DNA of 64,000 nucleotides. It comes from Cumulibacter soli. Lineage in GTDB: Bacteria; Actinomycetota; Actinomycetes; Mycobacteriales; Antricoccaceae. Position 1 is the stretch's first letter. Every line of letters starts with the position of its first letter. A program made the translations under genes and the position numbers. Of the stretch, positions 26,904-34,614 are shown piece by piece. The notes under the pieces were generated by a model. That model made no database searches and was not told the DNA's origin. It saw nothing but the letters and a program-made list of their open reading frames with translations. Where the stretch lies: the NCBI RefSeq assembly GCF_004382795.1, contig NZ_SMSG01000005.1, positions 269,680 through 333,679 on the forward strand, given 5' to 3'.

Positions 26904-27314
26904 TTACTCGTCATCCGGCACGATGTGTACGGCGGCTTCTTCAGCGCTGGCCGCCGCGCCGTCGATCCCGACATCATCGGCAATCGACGACGACTCCTCG
27001 TCTTCTCCGGTCCCCTGGTCCGGCGCGACGAGGCGACCGGATCGTGGACCGCCGACCTCGCCATCGTCCAGGTCGTCGTCCTGCCAGTCGCTGCCGTCAG
27101 GCTCAGGCTCTTCTTGCGCGAGACGCTGCTCGAGTGACTCGCCGCGCGATTCTTCATTCGCGGTGTTGCCGTAGCCCTGCCCGACCGACCAGCCGTCGCG
27201 GGTGGCAAACCCCTCGTCGAGGGCGTCGTCCACGCCGCGATCATCGAGGGTGTCCTCGCGTTGCAGCTGGTCCTCATCATCGACGCTGTAGTCGCCGTAA
27301 TCTTCGGTGCCCAT
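26904..27314 (-). CDS. DUF5709 family acidic protein
   Basis: A 136-residue, strongly acidic soluble protein. The YSVDDEDQLQREDTLDDRGVDDALDEG opening is the DUF5709 signature, followed by a GWSVGQGYGNTANEE block and LEQRLAQEEPE. The family is widespread in actinobacteria and has no known function. It is the first gene of a two-gene unit with the lipase-maturation-factor protein and divergent from the dehydrogenase at 27443. Confidence 0.85.
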   Translation of the reverse strand: MGTEDYGDYSVDDEDQLQREDTLDDRGVDDALDEGFATRDGWSVGQGYGNTANEESRGESLEQRLAQEEPEPDGSDWQDDDLDDGEVGGPRSGRLVAPDQGTGEDEESSSIADDVGIDGAAASAEEAAVHIVPDDE

Positions 27315-27442
27315 GGACGAATCTTAGGCGAGTTGCGCTCGAATCGAGAGTGGCACGATCGTGTCCGTCAGGCCAATCCATTACGGTCGAGGCAGCATAC
27401 GCCCGCAGCTGTGGCGGGCACACGATCGAAAAGGACTCCTCG

Positions 27443-28204
27443 ATGAGCAACTATTTTGACCTGTCCAGCAAGCGGGCCGTGGTGACCGGTGGTGGCACCG
27501 GAATCGGCCTCGCGATGGCCACCTCGCTCGCCGAAGCCGGCGCAAAGGTCATCATCTGGGGTCGCCGCCAGGAGAAGTTGGACGAGGCCGCCGCTGCCCG
27601 CCCGGAGCTCGGGCTGCGCACCCGCGTGGTCGACGTTGCCGACCGTGATGCCGTCGTCGCCGGCGTCGCCGCCGCGGCCGAAGAGCTTGGTGGACTCGAT
27701 ACCGTTGTCGCGAACGCGGGTGTCGGCGCCGGGGGCACGAAGCTTGAGGACGTCGATCAGGCGCACTTCGACAAGGTGCTGTCGGTCAACCTCGAAGGTG
27801 CGTTTTGGACGATCCAGGCCGCCAGCGACAAGATGCGCGAACTGGGCAACGGCGGCTCGATCATCACGATCGCCAGTCTCGCCGCGCTCGACGCGACCCC
27901 GCGCAACTACGCGTACGGCGCATCGAAGGCTGCCGTGGTGTCGATGACGAAGGCTTCCGCGGTCGAACTCGCGCGCTACCAGATCCGCGTGAACGCCGTC
28001 CTGCCCGGATGGATCCGCACCGACATGACCGAGGGCTCGCAGGGCAACGAAAAGTTCAACAACGCCATCATGCCGCGCACGCCCGCCCGCCGCTGGGGCA
28101 ACCCGGAGGACTTCGGCGGAATCGCCGTCTACCTCGCCAGCGACGCAGCGGCCTATCAGACCGGCACGCAGACCGTGATCGACGGCGGTTACTCGATCTT
28201 CTAA
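27443..28204 (+). CDS. Short-chain dehydrogenase/reductase (classical SDR)
   Basis: A 253-residue NAD(P)-dependent oxidoreductase. TGGGTGIG cofactor loop at residues 14-21, NAG (VVANAGVGAG) near 92, catalytic Ser in IASLAALD and the YGASK pair near 155-159, and a PGWIRTDM loop. The ATG has AAAAGGA upstream. A longer upstream frame exists but runs antisense through the neighbouring gene. The WGNPEDFGGIAVYLASDAAAYQTGTQTVIDGGYSIF ending is that of the FabG/gluconate-5-dehydrogenase-like group. Substrate unknown. Confidence 0.92.
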   Translation: MSNYFDLSSKRAVVTGGGTGIGLAMATSLAEAGAKVIIWGRRQEKLDEAAAARPELGLRTRVVDVADRDAVVAGVAAAAEELGGLDTVVANAGVGAGGTKLEDVDQAHFDKVLSVNLEGAFWTIQAASDKMRELGNGGSIITIASLAALDATPRNYAYGASKAAVVSMTKASAVELARYQIRVNAVLPGWIRTDMTEGSQGNEKFNNAIMPRTPARRWGNPEDFGGIAVYLASDAAAYQTGTQTVIDGGYSIF

Positions 28205-28221
28205 CTGGTGTTCGAGTTCCT

Positions 28222-28256
28222 GCGGCCGGTGACCACATCGAAGGGTCACCGGCCGC
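28222..28256 (+). terminator. Strong hairpin after the SDR gene
   Basis: GCGGCCGGTGACC (28222-28234) pairs perfectly with GGTCACCGGCCGC (28244-28256) around a 9-base loop, 17 bases after the stop codon. Confidence 0.7.
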
Positions 28257-28300
28257 TGGGATAGTGTCGGTCCAGTCGATGACACCGGGATGATGACCAG

Positions 28301-28963
28301 ATGAACGACCTCAGCCGTGTTCAACTCGCGAGCTATGTCGACCACACCCTGCTAAAGACCGATTCCACCGAAGGCGACATTGTCGCGCTCGCCGCGGAGG
28401 CGGTTGATCTGGGGACATTCGCGATCTGCGTGTCCCCATCGATGCTGCCGGTGGACGCGCCGTTGGGGGAGGTGCTGGTCGCCACCGTGTGCGGATTTCC
28501 GTCGGGCAAACACCTCAGCTCGATCAAGGCCGCCGAAGCCGCCGAGGCCGTCCGCGGCGGGGCCGACGAAATCGACATGGTGATTGATATCGGTATGTTG
28601 CGCGCCGGTGACCCACAGGCCGTGGAAACCGACATTCGTACGGTCCGCGAGGCGGTTCCGGACTCCACATTGAAAGTCATCATCGAATCCGCCGCGCTCA
28701 GCGATGCCGAGATCGTTGATGCCTGCCGCGCTGCCGAATCCGCCGGCGCAGACTTCGTGAAGACCTCGACGGGGTTTCACCCGAGCGGTGGCGCCAGCGT
28801 CGACGCCGTACGCCTCATGCGTGAGACCGTGGGCGATCGCCTTGGGGTGAAGGCCTCTGGTGGCATCCGCGCGTACGACGATGCGCTCGCGATGATTGAC
28901 GCGGGCGCTACCAGGCTCGGGCTCTCCGGCACCGCGGCCGTGCTCGCCGGTTGTCGCTGCTGA
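28301..28963 (+). CDS. deoC: Deoxyribose-phosphate aldolase
   Basis: A 220-residue class I aldolase that splits 2-deoxyribose-5-phosphate to glyceraldehyde-3-phosphate and acetaldehyde in deoxynucleoside catabolism. The Schiff-base lysine is Lys154 in [10 protein letters not shown]; the partner Lys is in [33 protein letters not shown], and the N-terminal [10 protein letters not shown] and CVSPSMLP strands are canonical. No other nucleoside catabolism genes are adjacent, so it stands outside a deo operon. Ribosome site weak. Confidence 0.95.
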   Translation: MNDLSRVQLASYVDHTLLKTDSTEGDIVALAAEAVDLGTFAICVSPSMLPVDAPLGEVLVATVCGFPSGKHLSSIKAAEAAEAVRGGADEIDMVIDIGMLRAGDPQAVETDIRTVREAVPDSTLKVIIESAALSDAEIVDACRAAESAGADFVKTSTGFHPSGGASVDAVRLMRETVGDRLGVKASGGIRAYDDALAMIDAGATRLGLSGTAAVLAGCRC

Positions 28964-29021
28964 ACAGAACGTGGCGAGCGGCGTACCGCGGTCCGGCAGC
29001 GTGGACTGCTCTGGCCACAAG

Positions 29022-29037
29022 ATGACACGTCAGTCAT
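29022..29037. promoter_or_regulatory. Inverted repeat overlapping a likely leaderless promoter
   Basis: ATGAC-N6-GTCAT lies directly before the crotonase gene at 29047. CATAAT (29034-29039) is a plausible -10 box only seven bases before the ATG, which would give a transcript starting at or next to the start codon. The 14-mer 29023-29036 also matches the TGACA-N4-TGTCA motif of the 48-kb TetR gene in nine of ten defined positions. Confidence 0.4.
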
Positions 29038-29046
29038 AATTGCCGC

Positions 29047-29874
29047 ATGACAGACGAGCAGATCCGCACCGAAGACCGCGTCCGCTACACCATCACCGAG
29101 GACGGCATCGCCGACGTCCGGATGGTGCGCGAAGACAAAATGAATGCCCTCGACGACGCGATGTTCGAAGCGTTGATCACCGTTGGCCAGGAAATCGCCG
29201 CCAACAACAAGGTCCGCGCCGTCGTGATCTCCGGTGACGGCCGCGCGTTCTGCGCAGGTCTGGACTTCGGTCGCTTCGAGGCGATGAAGGGCGGCGCCAT
29301 CCGCGCCGTCAGCCAGCGCGATCCGATCGGCCCGGCGAAGGCGACCGGTCAGCAGGCACCGCACGTGTGGACCGCCATGCCTGTCCCGGTCATCGCGGCC
29401 GTGCACGGATTTGCGTTCGGCGGCGGCTGCCAGATCGCCCTCGCCGCTGACATTCGCATCGTGCACCCCGATACCAAGATGTCGCTCCTGGAGACGAAGT
29501 GGGGCCTCATCCCCGATATGACCGGCACCCAGTTGCTCGCCGGTCTGGTACGCCGCGATGTCGCCAAGGAACTGATTTACACGCACAAGATCGTCGACGG
29601 TGTTGAGGCCGAGCGCATCGGGCTTGCGACGCACACCTCGCAGACGCCGTACGACGACGCGATGGCGCTCGCGAAGGAAATCGCCTCGAAGTCCCCGCAC
29701 GCGATCCGGCACGCGAAGGTCCTGACCGAGATGGCCGGGCGCGCGAGCCTCGAAGAGGGATTCGATCAGGAGCAGGTTGCGATCAAGGACCTCATCGGTA
29801 CGCCGAACCAGGTCGAGGCCGTTACTGCGGGAATGAGCAAGCGCGAGGCCAAGTACGCCGACTACGACGGCTAA
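29047..29874 (+). CDS. Crotonase / enoyl-CoA hydratase family protein
   Basis: A 275-residue crotonase-fold protein with the MVREDKMNALDDAMFEAL first helix, FCAGLDFGRFEAMKGG oxyanion loop, VHGFAFGGGCQIALAADIRI helix and SLLETKWGLIPDMTGTQLL region. The PxxGGTQ element is changed to PDMTGTQ, and one of the two hydratase glutamates is missing, a pattern seen in the actinobacterial crotonase subgroup often annotated only as crotonase/enoyl-CoA hydratase. It probably acts on a CoA thioester in fatty-acid or steroid breakdown. The start is fixed by a -10-like box seven bases upstream. Confidence 0.88.
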   Translation: MTDEQIRTEDRVRYTITEDGIADVRMVREDKMNALDDAMFEALITVGQEIAANNKVRAVVISGDGRAFCAGLDFGRFEAMKGGAIRAVSQRDPIGPAKATGQQAPHVWTAMPVPVIAAVHGFAFGGGCQIALAADIRIVHPDTKMSLLETKWGLIPDMTGTQLLAGLVRRDVAKELIYTHKIVDGVEAERIGLATHTSQTPYDDAMALAKEIASKSPHAIRHAKVLTEMAGRASLEEGFDQEQVAIKDLIGTPNQVEAVTAGMSKREAKYADYDG

Positions 29875-29892
29875 CGACTCACAGTTTGTCCG

Positions 29893-29945
29893 CGGGCGGG
29901 AGCCGCGCCATCACCGATGAGTGCGGCTCCCGCCCGTTTCCTTTC
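29893..29945. terminator. Intrinsic terminator between convergent genes
   Basis: CGGGCGGGAGCCGC (29893-29906) pairs perfectly with GCGGCTCCCGCCCG (29923-29936), followed by TTTCCTTT. The stem can also serve the leftward acyl-CoA ligase gene that ends at 29964. Confidence 0.8.
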
Positions 29946-29963
29946 GCCGTACGGCTCGCCCCG

Positions 29964-31571
29964 CTACCCGAGCCGTTCGGCGGCCCATTCCTTCAACACA
30001 GCCGCACGAATCTTCGTACCGTTCGTCCCTGTCGTCACCGGCATCTCGTCGATGACGTACACCGCGACCGGAACCTTGTAGCGCGCCAGCGACGCGCGGC
30101 AGTACTCTACCAACTCCTCGCCGTTCACCGCGGCGCCCGGCTTGAGCGTCACGAACCCGACGGCTTCATCACCGGCGTCTCGGCGTACGCCGACTACCTT
30201 CGCGATTTCCACGGCCTCGTGAGAGGCGAGATGATTGGCGATCTCGTCCGGCTCGACCAGGAATCCCTTCAGCCGCAGCGCCTCCGCGGCCCGGCACACG
30301 TACCGGAACGCGCGGTCGTCGATCGCGCGGCCGAGGTCGCCGCTGCGTAACCACCCATCGGCGGTGTAGTTCTGCTCCATCTGATGCGGCTGTCCGAGGT
30401 AGGCGTCGACGGCCTGCGGACCTTTGAACTGGACCTCGCCCTCCGAACCGTCGGTGATTACCCGCTCGCCGTCGGCGATCCGGTAGTTCAGTGAGTCGAC
30501 CGTCAACCGGCCGCCTGGTTCCCACCGCTCGGGCGCAGCGATCTCTGGGCCGGACACGGTCAACAGCGCGAAGGTTTCCGACGAACCGTACAGACCAGTC
30601 ACATGCGCCCCGGCCTGCTCCTCCAGCATCTGGGCCAACGAGCGAGACGAGCCTTGGAAGTCAGCCATGCCGACCCATTTCAGGTTGGACAGGTCCTGCC
30701 CCCGACCCACCTCGACCACCCGCGTCATCATGTCGTCGCCGAACGCGAGATGAGTGATGCCATCGGCGCCGACGCGGCGGACCACTTCGGCGGGATCGAA
30801 GGACGGATGCAGCACGATCGTGCCGCCGGCGGCCAACATCCCGAACGCGCCGACAAAACCGAACGTCCCGGAGAAGGGCAACGCCGCCAACAGGCGATCG
30901 CCCGGACCGGCCATCATCGCGCGGCCAGCAGCCTGGATCATCTCCAACGTCGCCGCCTGCTTATGCGCCGCCAGCTTCGGCAAACCGGTCGACCCGGACG
31001 TTGTGACGGCCAGATACAACTGGTCTGTTGTCGGCTCAGATAACTCGTCAGGCCCGAGCGGCTGGGTGTCGGCCGAAGGGAGCCACACTCCGCCGCCCAC
31101 GTCGTACGACGCGGAATCGGCGACGTCGGCGTCGCCAGGGGAGGTCAGCGGTACCACCGCCGGCGCGCGCCAGCCATCCGTGCTCGCCGCTGCGGCCGCC
31201 GCTTCACGAAGCCGATTGATGAGATCGAGCCCGACGAATCCGTCCGCGATCGCGACCACCTTCGGCCGCGCGAGCGTCAGTACGTGCGTCACCTCGTGCA
31301 CGTTATAGCGGGTGTTCACGCCGATGACATGGCCGCCGAGCGACCCGACAGCCAGCTGCCACGCCAGTGCCGACGACCAGTTCGGTAGCCAGATGGCGGC
31401 GCAGTCGCCTTCACCGAAACCCTGGTCGTGCAGATCGCGGCGTAGGCGCAGCGCCAGAGACATCAGCGCGGCGCGGTCGATCGCGACGAGATCGTCACCG
31501 ACGGGTTCCAGAACGGCGGTCGCGGACGGATCGTGTTCGGCCAGGTTGCTGAGGTGAGACAAAACGGTCAT
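29964..31571 (-). CDS. AMP-binding acyl-CoA ligase (class I adenylate-forming)
   Basis: A 535-residue ligase. P-loop VTTSGSTGLPKLAAHK near residue 190, GLYGSSETFALL motif near 330, DRAFRYVCRAAEALRLKGFLVEPDEI hinge near 425 and a C-terminal TGTNGTKIRAAVLK lysine region. The hinge (RAAEALRLKGF) differs from the usual DRxKDxI and resembles short/aromatic-acid or FadD-like actinobacterial enzymes. Substrate unknown. It is divergent from the unknown protein at 31684 with a 112-base gap. Confidence 0.88.
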   Translation of the reverse strand: MTVLSHLSNLAEHDPSATAVLEPVGDDLVAIDRAALMSLALRLRRDLHDQGFGEGDCAAIWLPNWSSALAWQLAVGSLGGHVIGVNTRYNVHEVTHVLTLARPKVVAIADGFVGLDLINRLREAAAAAASTDGWRAPAVVPLTSPGDADVADSASYDVGGGVWLPSADTQPLGPDELSEPTTDQLYLAVTTSGSTGLPKLAAHKQAATLEMIQAAGRAMMAGPGDRLLAALPFSGTFGFVGAFGMLAAGGTIVLHPSFDPAEVVRRVGADGITHLAFGDDMMTRVVEVGRGQDLSNLKWVGMADFQGSSRSLAQMLEEQAGAHVTGLYGSSETFALLTVSGPEIAAPERWEPGGRLTVDSLNYRIADGERVITDGSEGEVQFKGPQAVDAYLGQPHQMEQNYTADGWLRSGDLGRAIDDRAFRYVCRAAEALRLKGFLVEPDEIANHLASHEAVEIAKVVGVRRDAGDEAVGFVTLKPGAAVNGEELVEYCRASLARYKVPVAVYVIDEMPVTTGTNGTKIRAAVLKEWAAERLG

Positions 31572-31683
31572 CCGTCCATCTCAAACCACGGCCCACCGCG
31601 CGGCAATACCGGGGGTGGGTTCTGCTCGTTTAGGGTCGGCATACAGCGGTTTGGGATTGATCGCCGCGTGTCTGGAGGCAGCC

Positions 31684-33135
31684 ATGGCGGACACCTCGCG
31701 CGGGGTCGTCGTACCGCTCGAAAACGGTAAGCGCAGTAGTACGTCGTTCGGTCGGGCGGTAGTGAGCGCGGCGCTGGCACACGCCGACCCGATCGGGTCG
31801 GCGGCCGCGGCGCGAGAGACGGACTGGCGCCGCAAGTACCCCGAACATTTCCGCCGACTACTCGAGGCCGGGCTGAATGGCGAAGAGGCCGCCGTGGACA
31901 TCGCCCGGCGCGGGCTGGCCGAGGTGCACGCTCGGATGCGATTTGCCGAGGACGGTACTGATCACGCGCTGTCGCACGCGTTCGGCGCGGAGCCGACCCA
32001 CACCACGGAAGTAGTGACCGGGACGGCCGAGCCCGAGCACGAACTAACGATCCCGTTCCGCGGCGAGCGCTTAGCCGCTGAGAACCTGCGGCGGCAACTG
32101 GACGACTGGGTTGCCCGCGGGTCGATGGAGCCGAGCGCCGCGGACGCCGTGCGTGCGGTGCAGCAGAACCCGGACTGGCTGCGGCTTCCCGGACGCACGC
32201 TGGCGGTGTTGGGTGCGTCGTCCGAGATGGGACCACTGCGTTCGTTGCTGCGATGGGGCGCGAGCGTGGCCGCCGTCGACCTTCCCCGTCCCGAGCTGTG
32301 GCGCGAGACCTTCTCCTGGGCGCGGCAGTCGGCCGGCACGCTGCAGGTTCCGGTTCGCGACGGCGACCTGCCGGCGGACCAGCGCGCGGGCGCCGACTTG
32401 CTGCACGACGTGGGTGCGGTCGGCGGGTGGCTTGCTTCGCTACCGGGCCCGTTGGTTCTGGGTAATTATGTGTACGCCGACGGCGTGGTGAACCTGCGAC
32501 TGTCTGCGGCCGTCGACGCGCTCACGTCCTGGCTCGCGTCGCAACGTCCGGACGATGTGGAACTGGCGTTCCTCGCGACGCCGACCGATGTGTTCGGCGT
32601 ACCGCGCGAAGTTGTCGAGTTCAGCGAGCAGGCTTACCGCGCCGGAGGGATATCCAAGGTGATTCGGCCCGCGGCGCGCCTTGTCAGCGGCGGGCGGCTA
32701 TTGCGCCGGAACTATGCCCCCGGTTCTGCGCCTGGGCTCAACGACAGCATGGTGCTGCAGCAGGGCCCGAACTACTTGCTCGCGAAGCGGATCCAACGGT
32801 GGCGGGCCACTGTGGCGCGCCGCGACGGACTGCCGGTGTCGATGCTCGTCGCGCCACCGACCCGCACCCGATCGGTACTGAAGAATCGGGCGCTCGCTGC
32901 CGCGTACGCCGGTGCGCATCGATTCGGCGTGGAGGCATTCGCGCCGTCCACCAGCAATACGTTGATGGCGGCGCTGCTGGTGCACGATCTGAGCACCGGC
33001 CCGCGGGCGTTGGATGTGCCGTGGCGCGAGGAGGCGGCGAAAGCTGTGCACGGCGGGCTGTGGCGCGGCCCGTACGACCCGCGCTCAGCTCTCGGCCTGG
33101 CCGTAGTCCTAGGCATCGGTCGCGCCAAGTCCTAG
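31684..33135 (+). CDS. Conserved-looking protein with a Rossmann-like segment, function unknown
   Basis: A 483-residue soluble protein. The ATG has GGAGG six bases upstream; an earlier in-frame start is less likely. I do not recognise a named family. TLAVLGASSEMGPLRSLLRWGASVAAVDLP (about residues 179-208) looks like a beta-alpha-beta nucleotide-binding unit with a GASSEMG loop, followed by a VLGNYVYADGVVNLRLSAAVDAL strand-helix. FLATPTDVFGVPREVV and a Gln/Asn-rich QQGPNYLLAKRIQRWRA stretch follow. No signal peptide or membrane segment. A dinucleotide- or SAM-dependent enzyme is possible, but this is inference. Confidence 0.7.
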   Translation: MADTSRGVVVPLENGKRSSTSFGRAVVSAALAHADPIGSAAAARETDWRRKYPEHFRRLLEAGLNGEEAAVDIARRGLAEVHARMRFAEDGTDHALSHAFGAEPTHTTEVVTGTAEPEHELTIPFRGERLAAENLRRQLDDWVARGSMEPSAADAVRAVQQNPDWLRLPGRTLAVLGASSEMGPLRSLLRWGASVAAVDLPRPELWRETFSWARQSAGTLQVPVRDGDLPADQRAGADLLHDVGAVGGWLASLPGPLVLGNYVYADGVVNLRLSAAVDALTSWLASQRPDDVELAFLATPTDVFGVPREVVEFSEQAYRAGGISKVIRPAARLVSGGRLLRRNYAPGSAPGLNDSMVLQQGPNYLLAKRIQRWRATVARRDGLPVSMLVAPPTRTRSVLKNRALAAAYAGAHRFGVEAFAPSTSNTLMAALLVHDLSTGPRALDVPWREEAAKAVHGGLWRGPYDPRSALGLAVVLGIGRAKS

Positions 33136-33205
33136 TTGCCCCGCGGATGACAGCCCGCCCCGCCAAGGGCAGGGACCGGGTTTCCCTCCGCGTCGGGGAG
33201 GCCGT

Positions 33206-33276
33206 CCAAAAACGCAGCGAAAACAATGGGGCATCGCGCTCTGCGCGATGCCTACCCGATTTCGCTGCGTGTTTGG
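33206..33276. repeat. Two-tier palindromic element, copy A
   Basis: Outer arms 33206-33222 (CCAAAAACGCAGCGAAA) and 33260-33276 pair at 16 of 17 positions. Inner arms GCATCGCGC (33231-33239) and GCGCGATGC (33243-33251) pair perfectly around TCT. It lies 26 bases beyond the 3' end of the AbiEi/DUF559 gene. A related element of the same orientation is at 34325. Confidence 0.85.
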
Positions 33277-33301
33277 CGCTATCGGGCGTGGTGACGGCGG
33301 T

Positions 33302-34189
33302 CTACGCCGCGAGTCGGTTCCGCCTCCGCCTGTGCCGGTGCTGAAAATAGTGCTCGCGGCGACGGATAAGGGTGAGCAGCGAGGTCATAACAGCCTCGCC
33401 CTGATCAAACACCTGGCGGTACGTGAGTCGAACACATAGGTAACCCAAAGTGTGGAGCGTGAGGTCGCGATGCCGGTCGGTTTCGTAGGCTAGCCGGTTG
33501 GTGTGGTGCTCCACGCTGTCGAGTTCGAGCACCAGACGTTGGCCGACGACCAGATCAACGCGTCCCAAGCCTCGAATCCGGACCTGCGGTCGTACGTTGA
33601 CATTGATCCGAGCCAAGCGATAGCGAGCAACGGATTCAGTCCCCGACTCGGCGCGCTCGTCTACAAAATTCAAGAGTCTTCGGACTCGTATCGATCGACC
33701 CTCGAGCGCGTCCCGCACGTCCCCGAGCACGCACTTGCGCTGGTAGAGCATCGAATCGATGATTGCCACGAGCTCTTCGTCGCTGACGCATCCCGATGCC
33801 GCTGACAAGGCAACCATCAACGGATCGACAGCGCGGGCTGGTCGCAGGTCGCCCAAGTGTTGGCCACATTGCAGTGCGTCTGATTTGGTCGTCGACCTGC
33901 CGCCCCGATACTGGGCGTGGTCGGTCAGACGCATGTGAACTCGCGTGTGCTCTGGGGTCCAGACGCCGTGCAGTTTCAGAGCCGATATGCAACTAAGAAC
34001 GCCGCCGGCTCGCACGGCCGCTGCCACATCCGCGTTGTGGTCGGGCGTTGCGTACCAGCCATGCCGGAGACGGTGCAGAGTGCCCGCGTTCGCCGCCTTG
34101 CGAATGTCGTAGCGCGACATTCCGGACTGACAGAGAAGGCCAGCACGCAAGACCCCGTAACTGTTTCTGATCGCGAAATCTAGATCCAT
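33302..34189 (-). CDS. AbiEi-like antitoxin domain fused to a DUF559 endonuclease-like domain
   Basis: A 295-residue protein. The N-terminal 50 residues (GLLCQSGMSRYDIRKAANAGTLHRLRHGWYATP) match the winged-helix start of AbiEi-type antitoxins, followed by the GGVLSCISALKLHGVW segment typical of them. The C-terminal part, GLGRVDLVVGQRLVLELDSVEHHTNRLAYETDRHRDLTLHTLGYLCVRLTYRQV (about 205-260), is DUF559, a Vsr-like PD-(D/E)xK fold with D-x(n)-ELDS as metal site. No AbiEii-type toxin is beside it. It is flanked on both sides by copies of a palindromic repeat. Such solitary proteins are common in actinobacteria and their role is not known. Confidence 0.85.
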   Translation of the reverse strand: MDLDFAIRNSYGVLRAGLLCQSGMSRYDIRKAANAGTLHRLRHGWYATPDHNADVAAAVRAGGVLSCISALKLHGVWTPEHTRVHMRLTDHAQYRGGRSTTKSDALQCGQHLGDLRPARAVDPLMVALSAASGCVSDEELVAIIDSMLYQRKCVLGDVRDALEGRSIRVRRLLNFVDERAESGTESVARYRLARINVNVRPQVRIRGLGRVDLVVGQRLVLELDSVEHHTNRLAYETDRHRDLTLHTLGYLCVRLTYRQVFDQGEAVMTSLLTLIRRREHYFQHRHRRRRNRLAA

Positions 34190-34614
34190 GGACCCAATCT
34201 GGCCGGAGAACGGCGATTCGACCCAGTGCAGTTGAAATCTGTGGATTACCTGTGGACAAGGAACACGGGAGACGCGTCATGGTGCTATGTGTCGCTCGTC
34301 GGGCTAGCAGACCGAGGATTGCTGCAAAAAGCGCAGCGAAATCGGAGGGGCATCGTTCTCTAGGCGATGCATAGGCGATTTTGCTGCGTTATTGGGGAGG
34401 GGATGCGGAACCGCCCCGGCGAACTTCGACAGAGGTGCCTCACAGCCTCGGCGAGTTGCGCGCTGCCCAGATGCGGGCGGGATGTGGCGTGGCTTTAGTG
34501 AGGTGCGGGAGGGGACGTCGCGGCGTTAGCGAGGTGCGGATGGGAGGTCGGACGGGTCTTCAGCGAGTCGCAGAGGCCGTCGCGTTTCAGCAAATGGCGT
34601 GCCGACGCGCTGGT
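34190..34614. other. Intergenic region with palindromic element and GGTGCGG-type repeats
   Basis: 425 bases with no convincing gene. It contains palindromic copy B and, at about 34497-34555, short direct repeats of the form GAGGTGCGG-N-GGGA. Confidence 0.5.
34325..34394. repeat. Two-tier palindromic element, copy B
   Basis: The outer arms 34325-34344 and 34376-34394 share the CGCAGCGAAATCG core with copy A with a one-base bulge. The inner arms are GCATCG (34350-34355) and CGATGC (34365-34370). GGGGCATCG, CTCT and CGATGC occur in the same order as in copy A, so the two are direct copies about 1.1 kb apart, with more decay in copy B. It is 136 bases upstream of the AbiEi/DUF559 start. Confidence 0.75.

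Noticed and set aside
26699..27442. Upstream extension of the short-chain dehydrogenase frame
   Set aside because: It would run antisense through DUF5709 and the lipase-maturation gene; the SDR fold starts at 27443, which has its own ribosome site.
27368..28345. 325-residue open frame on the minus strand
   Set aside because: Antisense to the SDR gene, with no domain.
33136..34614. Palindromic elements around the DUF559 gene considered as insertion-sequence ends
   Set aside because: They are direct, self-complementary copies rather than inverted ends. No transposase is present and no target-site duplication was seen.
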